Shown: positions 18,862 through 27,551, counted from the stretch's first letter. The stretch is 32,996 bases of DNA from Rhodoblastus sphagnicola (GCF_002937075.1 NZ_NHSJ01000078.1:1-32996); one strand, 5' to 3'. A program made the numbers and translations. Notes: generated from the sequence alone by a model not told the origin.

Positions 18862-18876
18862 GTTAACGAAGTTAAC
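18862..18876. promoter_or_regulatory. Paired GTTAAC sites upstream of the chemoreceptor gene
   Basis: GTTAAC occurs twice (18862-18867 and 18871-18876), three bases apart, 48-62 bp before the chemoreceptor start. TTAAC half-sites are bound by the cell-cycle regulator CtrA in alphaproteobacteria, but the TTAA spacing here is five rather than the canonical seven, so the assignment is tentative. Confidence 0.3.
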
Positions 18877-18912
18877 AATTCCGTTGGGGCCGTCGGTAAG
18901 GATTCCGCCGGC

Positions 18913-19455
18913 TCATTGTTTCATCACAAACAAGCCATCGGCGACCTGGAAGCTCGTCAGCTTCTTCAGGAAACTCATGCCGAGCAGGGTGATCGACGCC
19001 TTGCCGGGCTGGGCGACGGCGGCCTCCACGTCGTAAACCACAACGCCGCCGACGCGAATTTCCCGCAGCCGCGCCGGCGCGACGCGGCCCTCGCCGTTCG
19101 CGGTCTGGCTACGCACCGTATAGGCCGATGCGGGCGGATCGATGTTGAGCAGCCGCGCGTCCTCGGCGGTGAGGAGAACATGGCTTGCGCCGGTGTCCAC
19201 CAGCGCGTCGATGCGCGCGCCATTGATTTCCACGCGCGCGCGATATTGCGCCGCGGCGTCCGGCGCGAGTTCGACCCGCCCCCAACCGGAGCGGGTCGGC
19301 GCGGGTTTCTCGGCGGACACGACATTGGCGGCGGAAACGGGGGGCGGAGGCGCGACCGGGAAGAAACGCGCGAACCAGTGATCCTTGAGGGCGCTGACGG
19401 CCAACAGCGATATGACCACGAGCGCCACAGCCATTTTCATCACATCGCCAAGCAT
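18913..19455 (-). CDS. Membrane-anchored retropepsin-like aspartic protease (TIGR02281 type)
   Basis: A 180-residue protein with one N-terminal membrane anchor (about residues 5-24, MKMAVALVVISLLAVSAL) and a proline-rich linker, then a single-lobe aspartic protease domain facing the periplasm. The active-site triad is IDALVDTGASHVLL, with the DTG motif, and LLGMSFLKKL is the family's second conserved segment. Such proteins act as homodimers. Targets are unknown in most species. I chose ATG 19455, since the frame runs upstream only to a TTG (19509). The gene diverges from the Tad genes across 271 bp. A role in pilin maturation is not supported by anything beyond proximity. Confidence 0.85.
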   Translation of the reverse strand: MLGDVMKMAVALVVISLLAVSALKDHWFARFFPVAPPPPVSAANVVSAEKPAPTRSGWGRVELAPDAAAQYRARVEINGARIDALVDTGASHVLLTAEDARLLNIDPPASAYTVRSQTANGEGRVAPARLREIRVGGVVVYDVEAAVAQPGKASITLLGMSFLKKLTSFQVADGLFVMKQ

Positions 19456-19535
19456 GAATGTCCGTCCCGCGTCCTGCCTTCGCGGGCGATTATGCGTCCG
19501 ATACGTCAAGCAGGGGTAAATGACGCGACGTTCAA

Positions 19536-19560
19536 GCGCATGTGTGCACGCGCATGTGTG
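19536..19560. repeat. Short direct repeat in the protease/tad divergent region
   Basis: GCGCATGTGTG occurs at 19536-19546 and again at 19550-19560 with a 14-bp period. It may be an operator between divergent promoters, or chance. The rest of the 271-bp region contains an AAGGAG (19632 area) with no suitable start after it. Confidence 0.35.
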
Positions 19561-19726
19561 AACGAAAGGTCATCGGATGAGTCCGTCGGCGCTTACGCCG
19601 TGTTCACATTGATCGCGAAAACCCCGACGAAGGAGAATAACCCAGCGTCATTTACACGGATTTTAAGGCTCACGCTGCGACGTTCGCTTTATGCGCAATT
19701 GTGCGCGTCGAATTGACGAGAAAACA

Positions 19727-20299
19727 ATGTTTGCAACGCCACGCGGAATTATGCGCCCAAAGGCCGCGACTTGGCGCCTGGCGGCCGCCGCCCGGCGCCT
19801 GATGGTCGCGCGGGACGGATCGACGGCGGTCGAGTTCGCCCTGATCGCCATGCCATTTCTGGTCGTTCTGATCGCGATTTTCCAGGTCGCCGTGATATTT
19901 CTCGCGCAGCACGAACTTGAAACGGCGGTCGAAAAGACCGCGCGCGGCCTGCTGACCGGCCAAACCCAATCGGCCGGCCTGACGCGGAGCCAGTTCGCCA
20001 GTTCGGTCTGCGCGAAGCTGCCGGCCTTGTTCGACTGCTCCAAACTCATGATCGATCTGCAGACGGCCGGCGCTTTTTCCGCCGCCGATACGACCGCGCC
20101 GACGCTCACCTACGATGCGAGCGGCAATGTCACCAACGCCTGGCAGTTCAATCTGGGCGCGTCCGGCAACATCATGGTGCTCAGGGTGATGTACCAGTTC
20201 CCGGTCCTGCCCGGCCTGATGAATTTCAATCTGTCGAATCTCGGCAATGGCGCGCGGCTGTTGATGGCGAGCGCGGTGTTCCAGGCGGAGTCCTACTGA
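19727..20299 (+). CDS. TadE-like pilus assembly pseudopilin
   Basis: A 190-residue envelope protein of the TadE family, needed in Tad/Flp (tight adherence) pilus systems. After a basic leader the sequence GSTAVEFALIAMPFLVVLIA (about residues 34-53) gives the pseudopilin signature: cleavage after Gly with Glu at +5, followed by a membrane helix. The remainder is periplasmic with two cysteines (SVCAKLPALFDC) that could pair. I chose ATG 19727; ATG 19691 is an in-frame alternative with no ribosome binding site. It overlaps the next gene by one base (TGATG), indicating an operon of three Tad genes. Confidence 0.82.
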   Translation: MFATPRGIMRPKAATWRLAAAARRLMVARDGSTAVEFALIAMPFLVVLIAIFQVAVIFLAQHELETAVEKTARGLLTGQTQSAGLTRSQFASSVCAKLPALFDCSKLMIDLQTAGAFSAADTTAPTLTYDASGNVTNAWQFNLGASGNIMVLRVMYQFPVLPGLMNFNLSNLGNGARLLMASAVFQAESY

Positions 20300-20886
20300 T
20301 GAGGCGCTTTCCCCAAATCCTGAGGACATTCTGGCGCGCGCGCGGCGGCGCTTTCTGGCGCGCGCGCGGCGGAGCTTTCTGGCGCGCGCGCGGCGGCTTG
20401 GCCGCGATCGAATTCGCCCTGATCCTGCCGATCGCCATCGCCATGCTGTTCGGCGAATTCGTGCTCGGCGAGGCCCTCAGCATCAACCGCAAGGTGTCGA
20501 TCGCCTCGCGCACCATCGCCGATCTGGTCGCGCGCAAATCGTCGCTGACGAGCGCCAACCTGTCGACGATCCTGACCGCCTCCACGCAGATCGCCGCGCC
20601 CTATAGCAACGGAATGACCGTGGTGGTGGCGGAAGTCACCACAGACGCCAACCTCGTGACGACCGTCACCTGGAACCAGGCGCTCAACACGACGGGGCTC
20701 ACCAATGGCGCCGTCGTCGCCCTGCCCGCCGGCATGGCCCAGGCCAACACGTCCCTGATCTACGCCAGGGTGGTCTACGCCTACACCCCGCTGGACGGGA
20801 AGACCATGTTCGGGACCATTCCGATTTCCAACACGTTTTACATGCCGCCTCGCACCTCGGCCACCGTGACCTGCATCGGCTGCTGA
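20299..20886 (+). CDS. Second TadE-like pseudopilin with triplicated leader motif
   Basis: A 195-residue protein with the TadE pattern: a positively charged leader, then GLAAIEFALILPIAIAMLFG (residues 33-52), with Glu at +5 after the expected cleavage glycine and a single membrane helix. Its leader is odd: FWRARGGA is repeated almost exactly three times (residues 11-33), encoded by a 24-bp tandem repeat. The mature part ends with a CIGC motif that may form a disulfide. The gene starts one base inside the previous stop and is followed after 19 bp by the TadG-like gene. Confidence 0.82.
   Translation: MRRFPQILRTFWRARGGAFWRARGGAFWRARGGLAAIEFALILPIAIAMLFGEFVLGEALSINRKVSIASRTIADLVARKSSLTSANLSTILTASTQIAAPYSNGMTVVVAEVTTDANLVTTVTWNQALNTTGLTNGAVVALPAGMAQANTSLIYARVVYAYTPLDGKTMFGTIPISNTFYMPPRTSATVTCIGC
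20329..20397 (+). repeat. Near-perfect 24-bp tandem repeat (about 2.9 copies) in the second TadE-like gene
   Basis: Units at 20329-20352, 20353-20376 and 20377-20397. The first two differ at one third-position base, and the third is cut short by three bases. Each encodes FWRARGG(A). The near identity suggests a recent, in-frame slippage expansion. Confidence 0.9.
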
Positions 20887-20905
20887 AGCCATTTGGGGAA
20901 AACAG

Positions 20906-22348
20906 ATGAATCGACTTAAACCCTTCAAACTCAAGGCCATGCTCGCCGACCGGAATGGCAATGTCGCCATTCTCTTCGCCCTGGCGGCGATTCCGCTGTT
21001 CATCGCCCTGGCCGCCGCCGTCGATTACGCCCGCGCCGCCAAGGCGCGCGGCGAAATAACCGCGATCGCCGACGCCGCCGTGCTGACCGGCACAACGCCG
21101 GCTATGATGGCCCAGACCGCCGCGACCGCCACGACCGCCGTCACGAATATGTTCACGGCTCAGGCGCAAGGGATCAGCGGGTTGAGCTACGATCCAACCA
21201 AGTTGACCGTGAGCGTGGTTGACACGCCGATGGCGAACTACGTCCAGCGAACAATCAATGTGGCGTATCTGGCTCAGGTGCCGAATGTGTTTGGCGCCTT
21301 CACGCGGGCGCAATCCGGCTTCACCGTCACGTCGGCGGCGACCACAAGCAGCGCGCCCAATATCGACTTTTACATGCTGGTGGACACTTCGCCGTCGATG
21401 GAGCTGCCCGCGACCACGCAGGGCGTGACCGACATGGTCAACCAAACCCACTGCGCCTTCGCCTGCCACGAGACCAATATGGCCGACACAGAATCCAAGG
21501 GTTATGTCGGTTACGGCAAGATCGACAGCTACACCTATGCCGAGAAAAACGGCATCGCCCTGCGCATCGACAATGTGCGCGCCGCCGTCAAGAATGTTGC
21601 AACGTCAGCCTATTCGACGATGACAAGCAATGGCGCCAATTACCGCATGGCGGTTTACGGGTTCAATTACAATTTCAGCCAGTTCCAAGGTCTGATCGAC
21701 ACGACCAGCGCAAATGTTGCAACCATCCAGGGAAATGTGAGCGGCTTGATCCCGCCGCTGATGGCCAGCAACAACAATCTTGCGGGCAATCAGACCTATC
21801 TCTATCCAACCAGCGCCTCAACCTATAACTCCGTCGTCCTGGGCAATTCTCCGCTTGCCAATGACGACGCCATGACCGACTTCAGCTATGCGATGAAGCA
21901 GATCAACACGGTCATGCCGAACCCCGGCAATGGCACCAATGTGAGCGGCGACACGCCACAGGGCGTGCTGGTGATCATTACAGACGGCGTGGTGGACGCA
22001 AGCTTGTATTCGTCTACATCCTGCAACGTAAACACGACCTTGCCCTACTCCAACACTTATGGCTCATTCACCCGCTGTCAGGCGCCGATCGACACGGCCA
22101 TGTGCACGACGATCAAGAACCGCGGCATTCGTATCGCGGTGCTCTACACCACCTATCAGCCTATCAATGGGCAGTACTGGTACGACACCTACGTCGGCCC
22201 CTATATCTCGCAAGTGCCAGCCAATCTGCAGGCCTGCGCCTCCTCGCCGGCGCTTTACAAAGAGGTGACGACCGACGGCGACATCAAGACGGAGCTGAAC
22301 AATCTGTTCAAGAAAGCTGTGTCCACGGCGCCGCGCCTGACGAACTGA
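20906..22348 (+). CDS. TadG-like pilus assembly protein with von Willebrand A domain
   Basis: A 480-residue protein. The N-terminus is GNVAILFALAAIPLFIALAA (about residues 18-37), a TadG-type membrane segment lacking the Glu at +5 of true pseudopilins. A vWA domain follows, with the metal-site DTSPSM (DxSxS) near residue 165, and VLVIITDGV near residue 355. It carries CAFACH (Cys183, Cys187, His188), a CX3CH arrangement, and further cysteines in the C-terminal half. Such proteins help assemble or anchor Tad pili. The ribosome binding site GGGGA is well placed before ATG 20906. It is the last of the three tad genes and ends eight bases before the convergent hrpB. Confidence 0.85.
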   Translation: MNRLKPFKLKAMLADRNGNVAILFALAAIPLFIALAAAVDYARAAKARGEITAIADAAVLTGTTPAMMAQTAATATTAVTNMFTAQAQGISGLSYDPTKLTVSVVDTPMANYVQRTINVAYLAQVPNVFGAFTRAQSGFTVTSAATTSSAPNIDFYMLVDTSPSMELPATTQGVTDMVNQTHCAFACHETNMADTESKGYVGYGKIDSYTYAEKNGIALRIDNVRAAVKNVATSAYSTMTSNGANYRMAVYGFNYNFSQFQGLIDTTSANVATIQGNVSGLIPPLMASNNNLAGNQTYLYPTSASTYNSVVLGNSPLANDDAMTDFSYAMKQINTVMPNPGNGTNVSGDTPQGVLVIITDGVVDASLYSSTSCNVNTTLPYSNTYGSFTRCQAPIDTAMCTTIKNRGIRIAVLYTTYQPINGQYWYDTYVGPYISQVPANLQACASSPALYKEVTTDGDIKTELNNLFKKAVSTAPRLTN

Positions 22349-22356
22349 ACGCGCGA

Positions 22357-24870
22357 TCACGTTCCGCGCGGTTTCGCGCGCGTCGTGGGGACGGCGCGCG
22401 CGGGATCGTCGGGCCAGAGGTGGCGGGGATAGCGCCCCTTCATCTCGGCCTTTACCGCCGCCCAGGAGCCGCGCCAAAAGCCGGGCAGGTCGCGGGTGAT
22501 CTGGATCGGCCGATGCGCCGGCGACAGCAGATGCAGGGTGAGCGCCACCCGTCCGCCCGCGATTTTCGGATGGTCGGCGAGGCCGTAAAGCTCCTGCGCG
22601 CGCACGGCGAGGACCGGCCCCTCCGGGCTGGAATAATCCAGCGCGACGCTCGAGCCGGCGGGCGTGAGGAAATGGGTCGGCGCCTCCGCGTCGAGCCGCC
22701 GCGACAGCTCCCAGGGCAACAGCGCCGCAAGCGCGGCGTCGAGTTTTTCCGGGCCGATGTCGTCGAGCTTGCCGCAGCCCTCTATATAGGGCGCCAGCCA
22801 GGTTTCCGCATCGGATAGCCCGGCCTCACTCAAATCGGGCCAGGGATTCGCGTCCGCGCCGGCGCAGCCGAAGGCCTCGCGCAAAAAACCGACGCGCGCG
22901 CGCAATTGCGCCTGCCCCTTGCTCCAGTTCAGCCGGTCGACGCCGCGCTCGGCGGCGCCGCGCGCCAGAAGCGCCGCCTCCTCGGAAGAGCCGGTGAGCG
23001 GCAGGGTCTTTTCCGCCAGCGTCAGGGCGTGGTAGCGCCGGGTTTCGCGCCGGCGCAGGGCGCCGCTGGCGGCGTCGAAACGGGTTTCCGCGTTCGTCGA
23101 GATTTCGGACGCGAACAGGGCCTCGAATTCGGCCTCGTCGAGCGCGGCGGCGGCGAGGATGCGGCTGGCGCCGGCGCGGCCCGTGACTTCGGCGATGGCG
23201 AGGAATTTTTCACGCGCCAGGGCCAGATGCGGTTCGAGGCTGGCGGCGCGGCCGTTGGCCATCAGGAATTCGCCGGGTTTTCCGCGCGCGCGGGCCACGC
23301 GGTCGGGAAAGGCCAAGGCGATCAGCGCGCCCGGCGAGAGATCGCGCGGCGCCGCCGTTTCGCCGAGAACGCGCGCGGCGTCGCGCAACCCATGTTTCCA
23401 GCCCTGCGCCAGCCGCCGCGCATCTTTCGCACGAGGGCCGGCCTCCCTTGACCAGCGGTCCAGCCGTTCAGCGAGGTCGGCGGCGTCGCCACCCAGCCCG
23501 CGCTCGGTAAGCAGCACCGCCAGTTCGCAAGCCTCCTCGCCACGCCCAAAGGTTTGCGCGCGTAAAACCATGCGGGCGAGGCGCGGCGGCAGCGGCATTT
23601 TCCGCATGGCTTTTCCGCGCGGCGTGATCGCGCCCTCGGCGTCCAGCGCGCCGAGGTCTTGCAGCAGGGCGCGGGCCTCGGCGCTGGCGGCGGGCGGCGG
23701 CAGATCGAGCCAGCGCAGTTCGTTGGGGTCGCGGGCGCCCCAGGCGGCGAGATCGAGCAGCAGGCCGGCGAGATCGGCGGCGAGGATTTCCGGCTGGGCG
23801 TAGGCGGGCAACGATCCGGTCGCCGCCTCCTCCCAAAGCCGGTAGCAAATTCCGGGCTGGGTGCGGCCGGCGCGGCCCCGGCGCTGGTCGGCGGCGGCCC
23901 GCGAAGCGCGAAACGTTTCGAGACGGGTCAGGCCGAGGTCGGGCTCGAATCGCGGCGCGCGGACGAGGCCGCAATCCACCACCACGCGCACGCCGTCGAT
24001 GGTGATCGAGGTTTCGGCGATGGAGGTGGCCAACACCACCTTGCGCCGCCCCGGAACCGCCGGACGTATCGCCCGGTCCTGCGCCCCGCGCTCCATGGCG
24101 CCAAAGAGCGGGCAGAGATCGACGCCGGGGTCGCGCAGTCTATCCTTGAGCAGGGTTTCCGTGCGCATGATCTCGCCCTGCCCCGGCAGGAAGACGAGGA
24201 CGGAGCCATCCTGCTCGCCCAAGGCGCGCAAGACGGCGCGGGCGGCGGCCTCCTCGATCCGCTCGCGCGGATCGCGGCCGAGATAGAGCGTTTCGACCGG
24301 AAAGGCGCGGCCCAGCGATTCCACCACCGGCGCGTCGTCCAGCAGCGCCGCGACCCGCGCGCCGTCGAGCGTCGCCGACATCACCAGCAGGCGCAGGTCC
24401 GGCCGCAGCGCGTCCTGTGCGTCGAGAGCGAGCGCGAGGCCGAAATCCGCGTCAAGAGAGCGTTCGTGGAATTCGTCGAACAGGACGGCGGCGACGCCGT
24501 CCAGCGCGGGATCGTCGAGGATCATGCGCGCGAACACGCCTTCGGTGACGACCTCTATGCGGGTGCGCGGTCCGGCCAGGGTTTGCATGCGCACGCGCAG
24601 GCCGACCGTTCCCCCGATCTGCTCGCCCAGGGTCTCCGCCATGCGCTCGGCGGCGGCGCGGGCGGCGAGGCGGCGCGGCTCCAGAACGATGATTTTGCCA
24701 TCTTCTCGCCACGTTTCTTGCAAAAGCGCCAGCGGAACGCGCGTGGTCTTGCCGGCGCCGGGCGGCGCGACCAGCACGGCGCGATTGTGCGCCGCAAGAC
24801 GATCCCGCAGACGCGGCAGGGCCTCATCGATCGGCAAGGGGGACGGTGAGGGAGACGGGGCGACGACCAT
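22357..24870 (-). CDS. hrpB: ATP-dependent RNA helicase HrpB
   Basis: An 837-residue DEAH-like helicase of the HrpA/HrpB branch. Seen are Walker A VAPPGAGKTT (residues 34-43), the DEFH box in LFDEFHERSLDAD (near 130), SATLD, the motif V-VI region ATSIAETSITIDGV and DQRRGRAGRTQPG, and the C-terminal HrpB-specific end with PTHFLTPAGSSVALDY and a tail LPGFWRGSWAAVKAEMKGRY. Bacterial HrpB is thought to act on RNA, but its pathway is poorly defined. ATG 24870 has GAGG close upstream. It is divergent from kup. Confidence 0.94.
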   Translation of the reverse strand: MVVAPSPSPSPLPIDEALPRLRDRLAAHNRAVLVAPPGAGKTTRVPLALLQETWREDGKIIVLEPRRLAARAAAERMAETLGEQIGGTVGLRVRMQTLAGPRTRIEVVTEGVFARMILDDPALDGVAAVLFDEFHERSLDADFGLALALDAQDALRPDLRLLVMSATLDGARVAALLDDAPVVESLGRAFPVETLYLGRDPRERIEEAAARAVLRALGEQDGSVLVFLPGQGEIMRTETLLKDRLRDPGVDLCPLFGAMERGAQDRAIRPAVPGRRKVVLATSIAETSITIDGVRVVVDCGLVRAPRFEPDLGLTRLETFRASRAAADQRRGRAGRTQPGICYRLWEEAATGSLPAYAQPEILAADLAGLLLDLAAWGARDPNELRWLDLPPPAASAEARALLQDLGALDAEGAITPRGKAMRKMPLPPRLARMVLRAQTFGRGEEACELAVLLTERGLGGDAADLAERLDRWSREAGPRAKDARRLAQGWKHGLRDAARVLGETAAPRDLSPGALIALAFPDRVARARGKPGEFLMANGRAASLEPHLALAREKFLAIAEVTGRAGASRILAAAALDEAEFEALFASEISTNAETRFDAASGALRRRETRRYHALTLAEKTLPLTGSSEEAALLARGAAERGVDRLNWSKGQAQLRARVGFLREAFGCAGADANPWPDLSEAGLSDAETWLAPYIEGCGKLDDIGPEKLDAALAALLPWELSRRLDAEAPTHFLTPAGSSVALDYSSPEGPVLAVRAQELYGLADHPKIAGGRVALTLHLLSPAHRPIQITRDLPGFWRGSWAAVKAEMKGRYPRHLWPDDPARAVPTTRAKPRGT

Positions 24871-25193
24871 ATCGCCTCATGCCAGCAATTCGCGCCATTC
24901 TCAACCTTTTGGCGCATTAACGCGAGGCCGCTCAGGGCAATCGGGCGAATGAAGAAGGGGCGCGCGCGGTCGCGTTCCCTTCTCCCGCCAAAGGGCGTCG
25001 GCGCCAGCCGAAGAAAAACGCCTTTGTTCTTGCGTTTGGACCCCTCATCCGCCCCCTTCGGAGCCGCCTTCTCCCACAAGGCCGCCGCTACAGCCATTCA
25101 CCCGATTGCCCCGCGAGGCCCCTTCTCTCTCCTTGAGGAAAGGTCTATAGACCGGCTTGGTCGGCCATTTTCAGGCCAAGCCAGGATGCGTTC
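24871..25193. other. 323-bp divergent region between hrpB and kup
   Basis: Holds no gene. The middle (about 25030-25085) resembles a degenerate repeat with CCCCTCATCCGCC and CCTTCTCCCACAAGG. Inverted repeats are AGAAGGG with CCCTTCT near 24953-24986, the perfect palindrome GGTCTATAGACC at 25142-25153, and a GGCTTGG/CCAAGCC hairpin just upstream of the kup ribosome binding site. No confident promoter was identified. Confidence 0.5.
25142..25153. promoter_or_regulatory. 12-bp palindrome GGTCTATAGACC upstream of kup
   Basis: A perfect palindrome 41 bp before kup that also contains a TATAGA -10-like hexamer. It could be an operator or part of the kup promoter. No matching -35 is convincing. Confidence 0.3.
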
Positions 25194-27119
25194 ATGTCGC
25201 AAGACGCCGTACAGCCTTCCACCCCCGCTCCTCAGACCCCAGCGCAATCGCCCGCCGCTCCAGAACGCCACGATGGCTTCTGGACGATGATGCTCGGCTC
25301 GATGGGCGTGGTCTATGGCGACATCGGCACCAGCCCGCTCTACGCGCTGAAGACCGCGCTCGACCATATGAAGACCGACGGCGTGGTGGAATCCGAGGTG
25401 ATCGGCATTGTCTCGCTGCTGATCTGGGCCTTGTTCATCACCGTCACGCTCAAATACGTGTTCTTCCTGATGTGGGCGGACAACAAGGGCGAAGGCGGCA
25501 CGCTTTCGCTGATGGCGCTGGCGCGCAAGTCGCTCGGCCGCGGGTCGAAAACCATCTTCCTGCTCGGCGTCGCCGGCGCGGCCCTGTTCGCGGGCGACGC
25601 CGTGATCACGCCGGCCATTTCCGTGCTGTCGGCGGTCGAAGGCCTCAACACCGCCTCGCCGGCGTTCCAGCCCTATGTGCTGCCGATCTCCGTCGTGATC
25701 CTGGTGTCGCTGTTTGTCGTGCAGAGCGGCGGCACCGCGCGGGTGGCGTCCTTTTTCGGCCCGATCATGGTGGTGTTCTTCGGCCTGCTCGGCCTGCTCG
25801 GCCTGACCCATATCGCCGACGCCCCTCGCATCCTCACGGCCTTCGACCCACGGATGGGCTTGAGTTTCCTGTTCGGCCACGGCGCCGCCGGCTTCATCAC
25901 GCTCGGCCTCGTCTTTCTGGCGGTGACCGGCGCCGAGGCGCTTTACGCGGACATGGGCCATTTCGGCCGCAAGCCGATCCAGATCGCTTGGCTGTTCTTC
26001 GTGCTGCCGTCGCTGATCTGCAATTATCTCGGCCAGGGCGCGCTGGTGCTGAAGGACCCGGAAGCGGTCAAGGATCCCTTCTACCTGATGTCGCCGCAAT
26101 GGGCGCTGATTCCCTTCGTGATTCTCGCCACGGTGGCGACGGTCATCGCCTCCCAGGCGGTGATCACCGGCGCCTTTTCGCTGTCGCGCCAGGCCATCCA
26201 GCTCGGCCTGTTGCCGCGTCTCGAAATCCAGCACACCTCCGCCAGCACGGAAGGCCAGATCTACGTCCCGCGCGTGAACCGGACCTTGCTGATCGGCGTG
26301 TTGATGCTGGTCTTCCTGTTCCGCTCGTCCGACAATCTCGCCAACGCCTACGGCATAGCCGTGACCGGCACCATGCTGGTCACCACCAGCCTGGCCTTTT
26401 TCGTGGTGCGCAAATTGTGGGGATGGCCGCTCTGGCTCGCCATTCCCGTCATCGGCTTCTTCCTGACGGTCGATCTGGCCTTCATGGCCGCCAATCTGAT
26501 CAAGGTTCTGGAAGGCGGCTGGGTGCCGCTGACCATGGGCGCCATGGCCATGGTGGTGATGTGGAGCTGGGTGCGCGGCACCGACCTGCTGCACAAGAAG
26601 ACCGCGCGCGATTCCATCCCGACCGCCGATCTCATCCGCATGCTGGAGAAATCCAAGCCGCATCGCGTCGCCGGCACGGCGGTTTTCCTCACCGGCGATC
26701 CGATGGTCGCCCCCTCGGCGCTGATGCACAATCTCAAGCACAACAAGGTCGTGCATGAGCGGGTGGTGATCATGAACATCGTCACCGAGCCGATGCCGCG
26801 CGTGGCCGAGGCCAGTCGGTTCGACATCGAGAAGCTGTCGGAGGATTTCCTGCGGGTCACACTGCATTTCGGCTATATGGAAAGCCCGCGCGTGCCGGCC
26901 GCCATGGCGCTGATGCGCAAGGCCGGCTACAAGTTCGACATCATGACGACGTCATTCTTCCTCGGCAAGCGGACGCTGAAGACCTCGCCCGCGTCCGGCA
27001 TGCCGCAATGGCAGGACAAGCTGTTCGTCACCTTGTCGAAACAATCGGCCAACGCCACGGACTTCTTCTCGATCCCCTCGGATCGCGTGGTCGAACTGGG
27101 CGCGCAGGTCACGATCTGA
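25194..27119 (+). CDS. kup: KUP-family potassium uptake protein
   Basis: A 641-residue inner-membrane potassium:proton symporter. The proline-rich N-terminal tail is followed by the family's opening motif GVVYGDIGTSPLYALKTAL (near residue 40) and about twelve membrane helices, then a cytoplasmic C-terminal part (about residues 480-641) containing GTAVFLTGDP and RVVIMNIVTEPMPRV. Length and motifs are normal for the family. The start ATG 25194 has AGGA seven bases upstream. It stands alone, divergent from hrpB and followed by a REP-like repeat pair. No other potassium genes are nearby. Confidence 0.96.
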   Translation: MSQDAVQPSTPAPQTPAQSPAAPERHDGFWTMMLGSMGVVYGDIGTSPLYALKTALDHMKTDGVVESEVIGIVSLLIWALFITVTLKYVFFLMWADNKGEGGTLSLMALARKSLGRGSKTIFLLGVAGAALFAGDAVITPAISVLSAVEGLNTASPAFQPYVLPISVVILVSLFVVQSGGTARVASFFGPIMVVFFGLLGLLGLTHIADAPRILTAFDPRMGLSFLFGHGAAGFITLGLVFLAVTGAEALYADMGHFGRKPIQIAWLFFVLPSLICNYLGQGALVLKDPEAVKDPFYLMSPQWALIPFVILATVATVIASQAVITGAFSLSRQAIQLGLLPRLEIQHTSASTEGQIYVPRVNRTLLIGVLMLVFLFRSSDNLANAYGIAVTGTMLVTTSLAFFVVRKLWGWPLWLAIPVIGFFLTVDLAFMAANLIKVLEGGWVPLTMGAMAMVVMWSWVRGTDLLHKKTARDSIPTADLIRMLEKSKPHRVAGTAVFLTGDPMVAPSALMHNLKHNKVVHERVVIMNIVTEPMPRVAEASRFDIEKLSEDFLRVTLHFGYMESPRVPAAMALMRKAGYKFDIMTTSFFLGKRTLKTSPASGMPQWQDKLFVTLSKQSANATDFFSIPSDRVVELGAQVTI

Positions 27120-27150
27120 CGCGCGCCAGCAAAGCCATGGACCGCCCTCG

Positions 27151-27262
27151 CCCTTCGAGACGCCTGCCGCGCAGGCCCAGGATGAGGGCTAATGGATCGT
27201 CGCTGATATAGAGAGACCCCTCATGGTGAGGAGGCCCCGACAGGGGCCGTCTCGAACCATGG
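27151..27262. repeat. Inverted pair of REP-like elements (BIME-like)
   Basis: Two copies of a palindromic element face each other: one from CCCTTCGAGACG (27151) to GGATGAGGGC (27189), the other from CCCCTCATGGTGAGG (27217) to CGTCTCGAACCATGG (27262). On the minus strand the second reads CCATGGTTCGAGACGG and ends CACCATGAGGGG, clearly the same design. They lie between convergent kup and the DUF1150 gene, where such pairs often sit and can stop transcription from either side. Confidence 0.65.
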
Positions 27263-27284
27263 CCATCGCAACAGCGCCTTGCAT

Positions 27285-27551
27285 TCAATGCACGCTGACG
27301 GTCGCCAGCTTGTTTTCCCAGGCGTTGGCCAGGGCGGCGTCGCGGCTGTCGGCGAGCAGGATTGGCGCGCCGCTGGCGCCCAGCAGGGCGTAAAGCTGCT
27401 GTCCCGGCTCAAGGCCGCGAATCTGCGGAAACAGCGCCTGCGCTTCCTCCGACTTGATCGGGCGCACATAGGCGATGGCGCCCTCGCCCAGATGGGCGAG
27501 TTGGTCCGTGGTGAACCCTTCGGCCCCGTGTTCGACTTGACGTATAGTCAT
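27285..27551 (-). CDS. DUF1150 family protein
   Basis: An 88-residue protein of the DUF1150 family, commonly encoded behind an Hsp20 gene in alphaproteobacteria; its function is not known. Seen are LAHLGEGAIAYVRPIKSEEA and the family end APILLADSRDAALANAWENK then LATVSVH. I chose ATG 27551, which gives the usual family length, rather than an upstream GTG at 27614 that abuts the Hsp20 stop. It is 62 bp behind the Hsp20 gene and presumably shares its heat-shock promoter. Confidence 0.85.
   Translation of the reverse strand: MTIRQVEHGAEGFTTDQLAHLGEGAIAYVRPIKSEEAQALFPQIRGLEPGQQLYALLGASGAPILLADSRDAALANAWENKLATVSVH

Noticed and set aside
20329-20397. CRISPR-like repeat
   Set aside because: Tandem units without spacers, encoding a peptide repeat.
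18913-22348. Aspartic protease as a dedicated prepilin peptidase for the Tad genes
   Set aside because: It belongs to the retropepsin-like family, not the TadV/CpaA family; divergent placement alone is not evidence.
25100-25193. Riboswitch controlling kup
   Set aside because: Only a simple hairpin and a palindrome are visible; no known riboswitch core, and c-di-AMP switches are not expected in this group.
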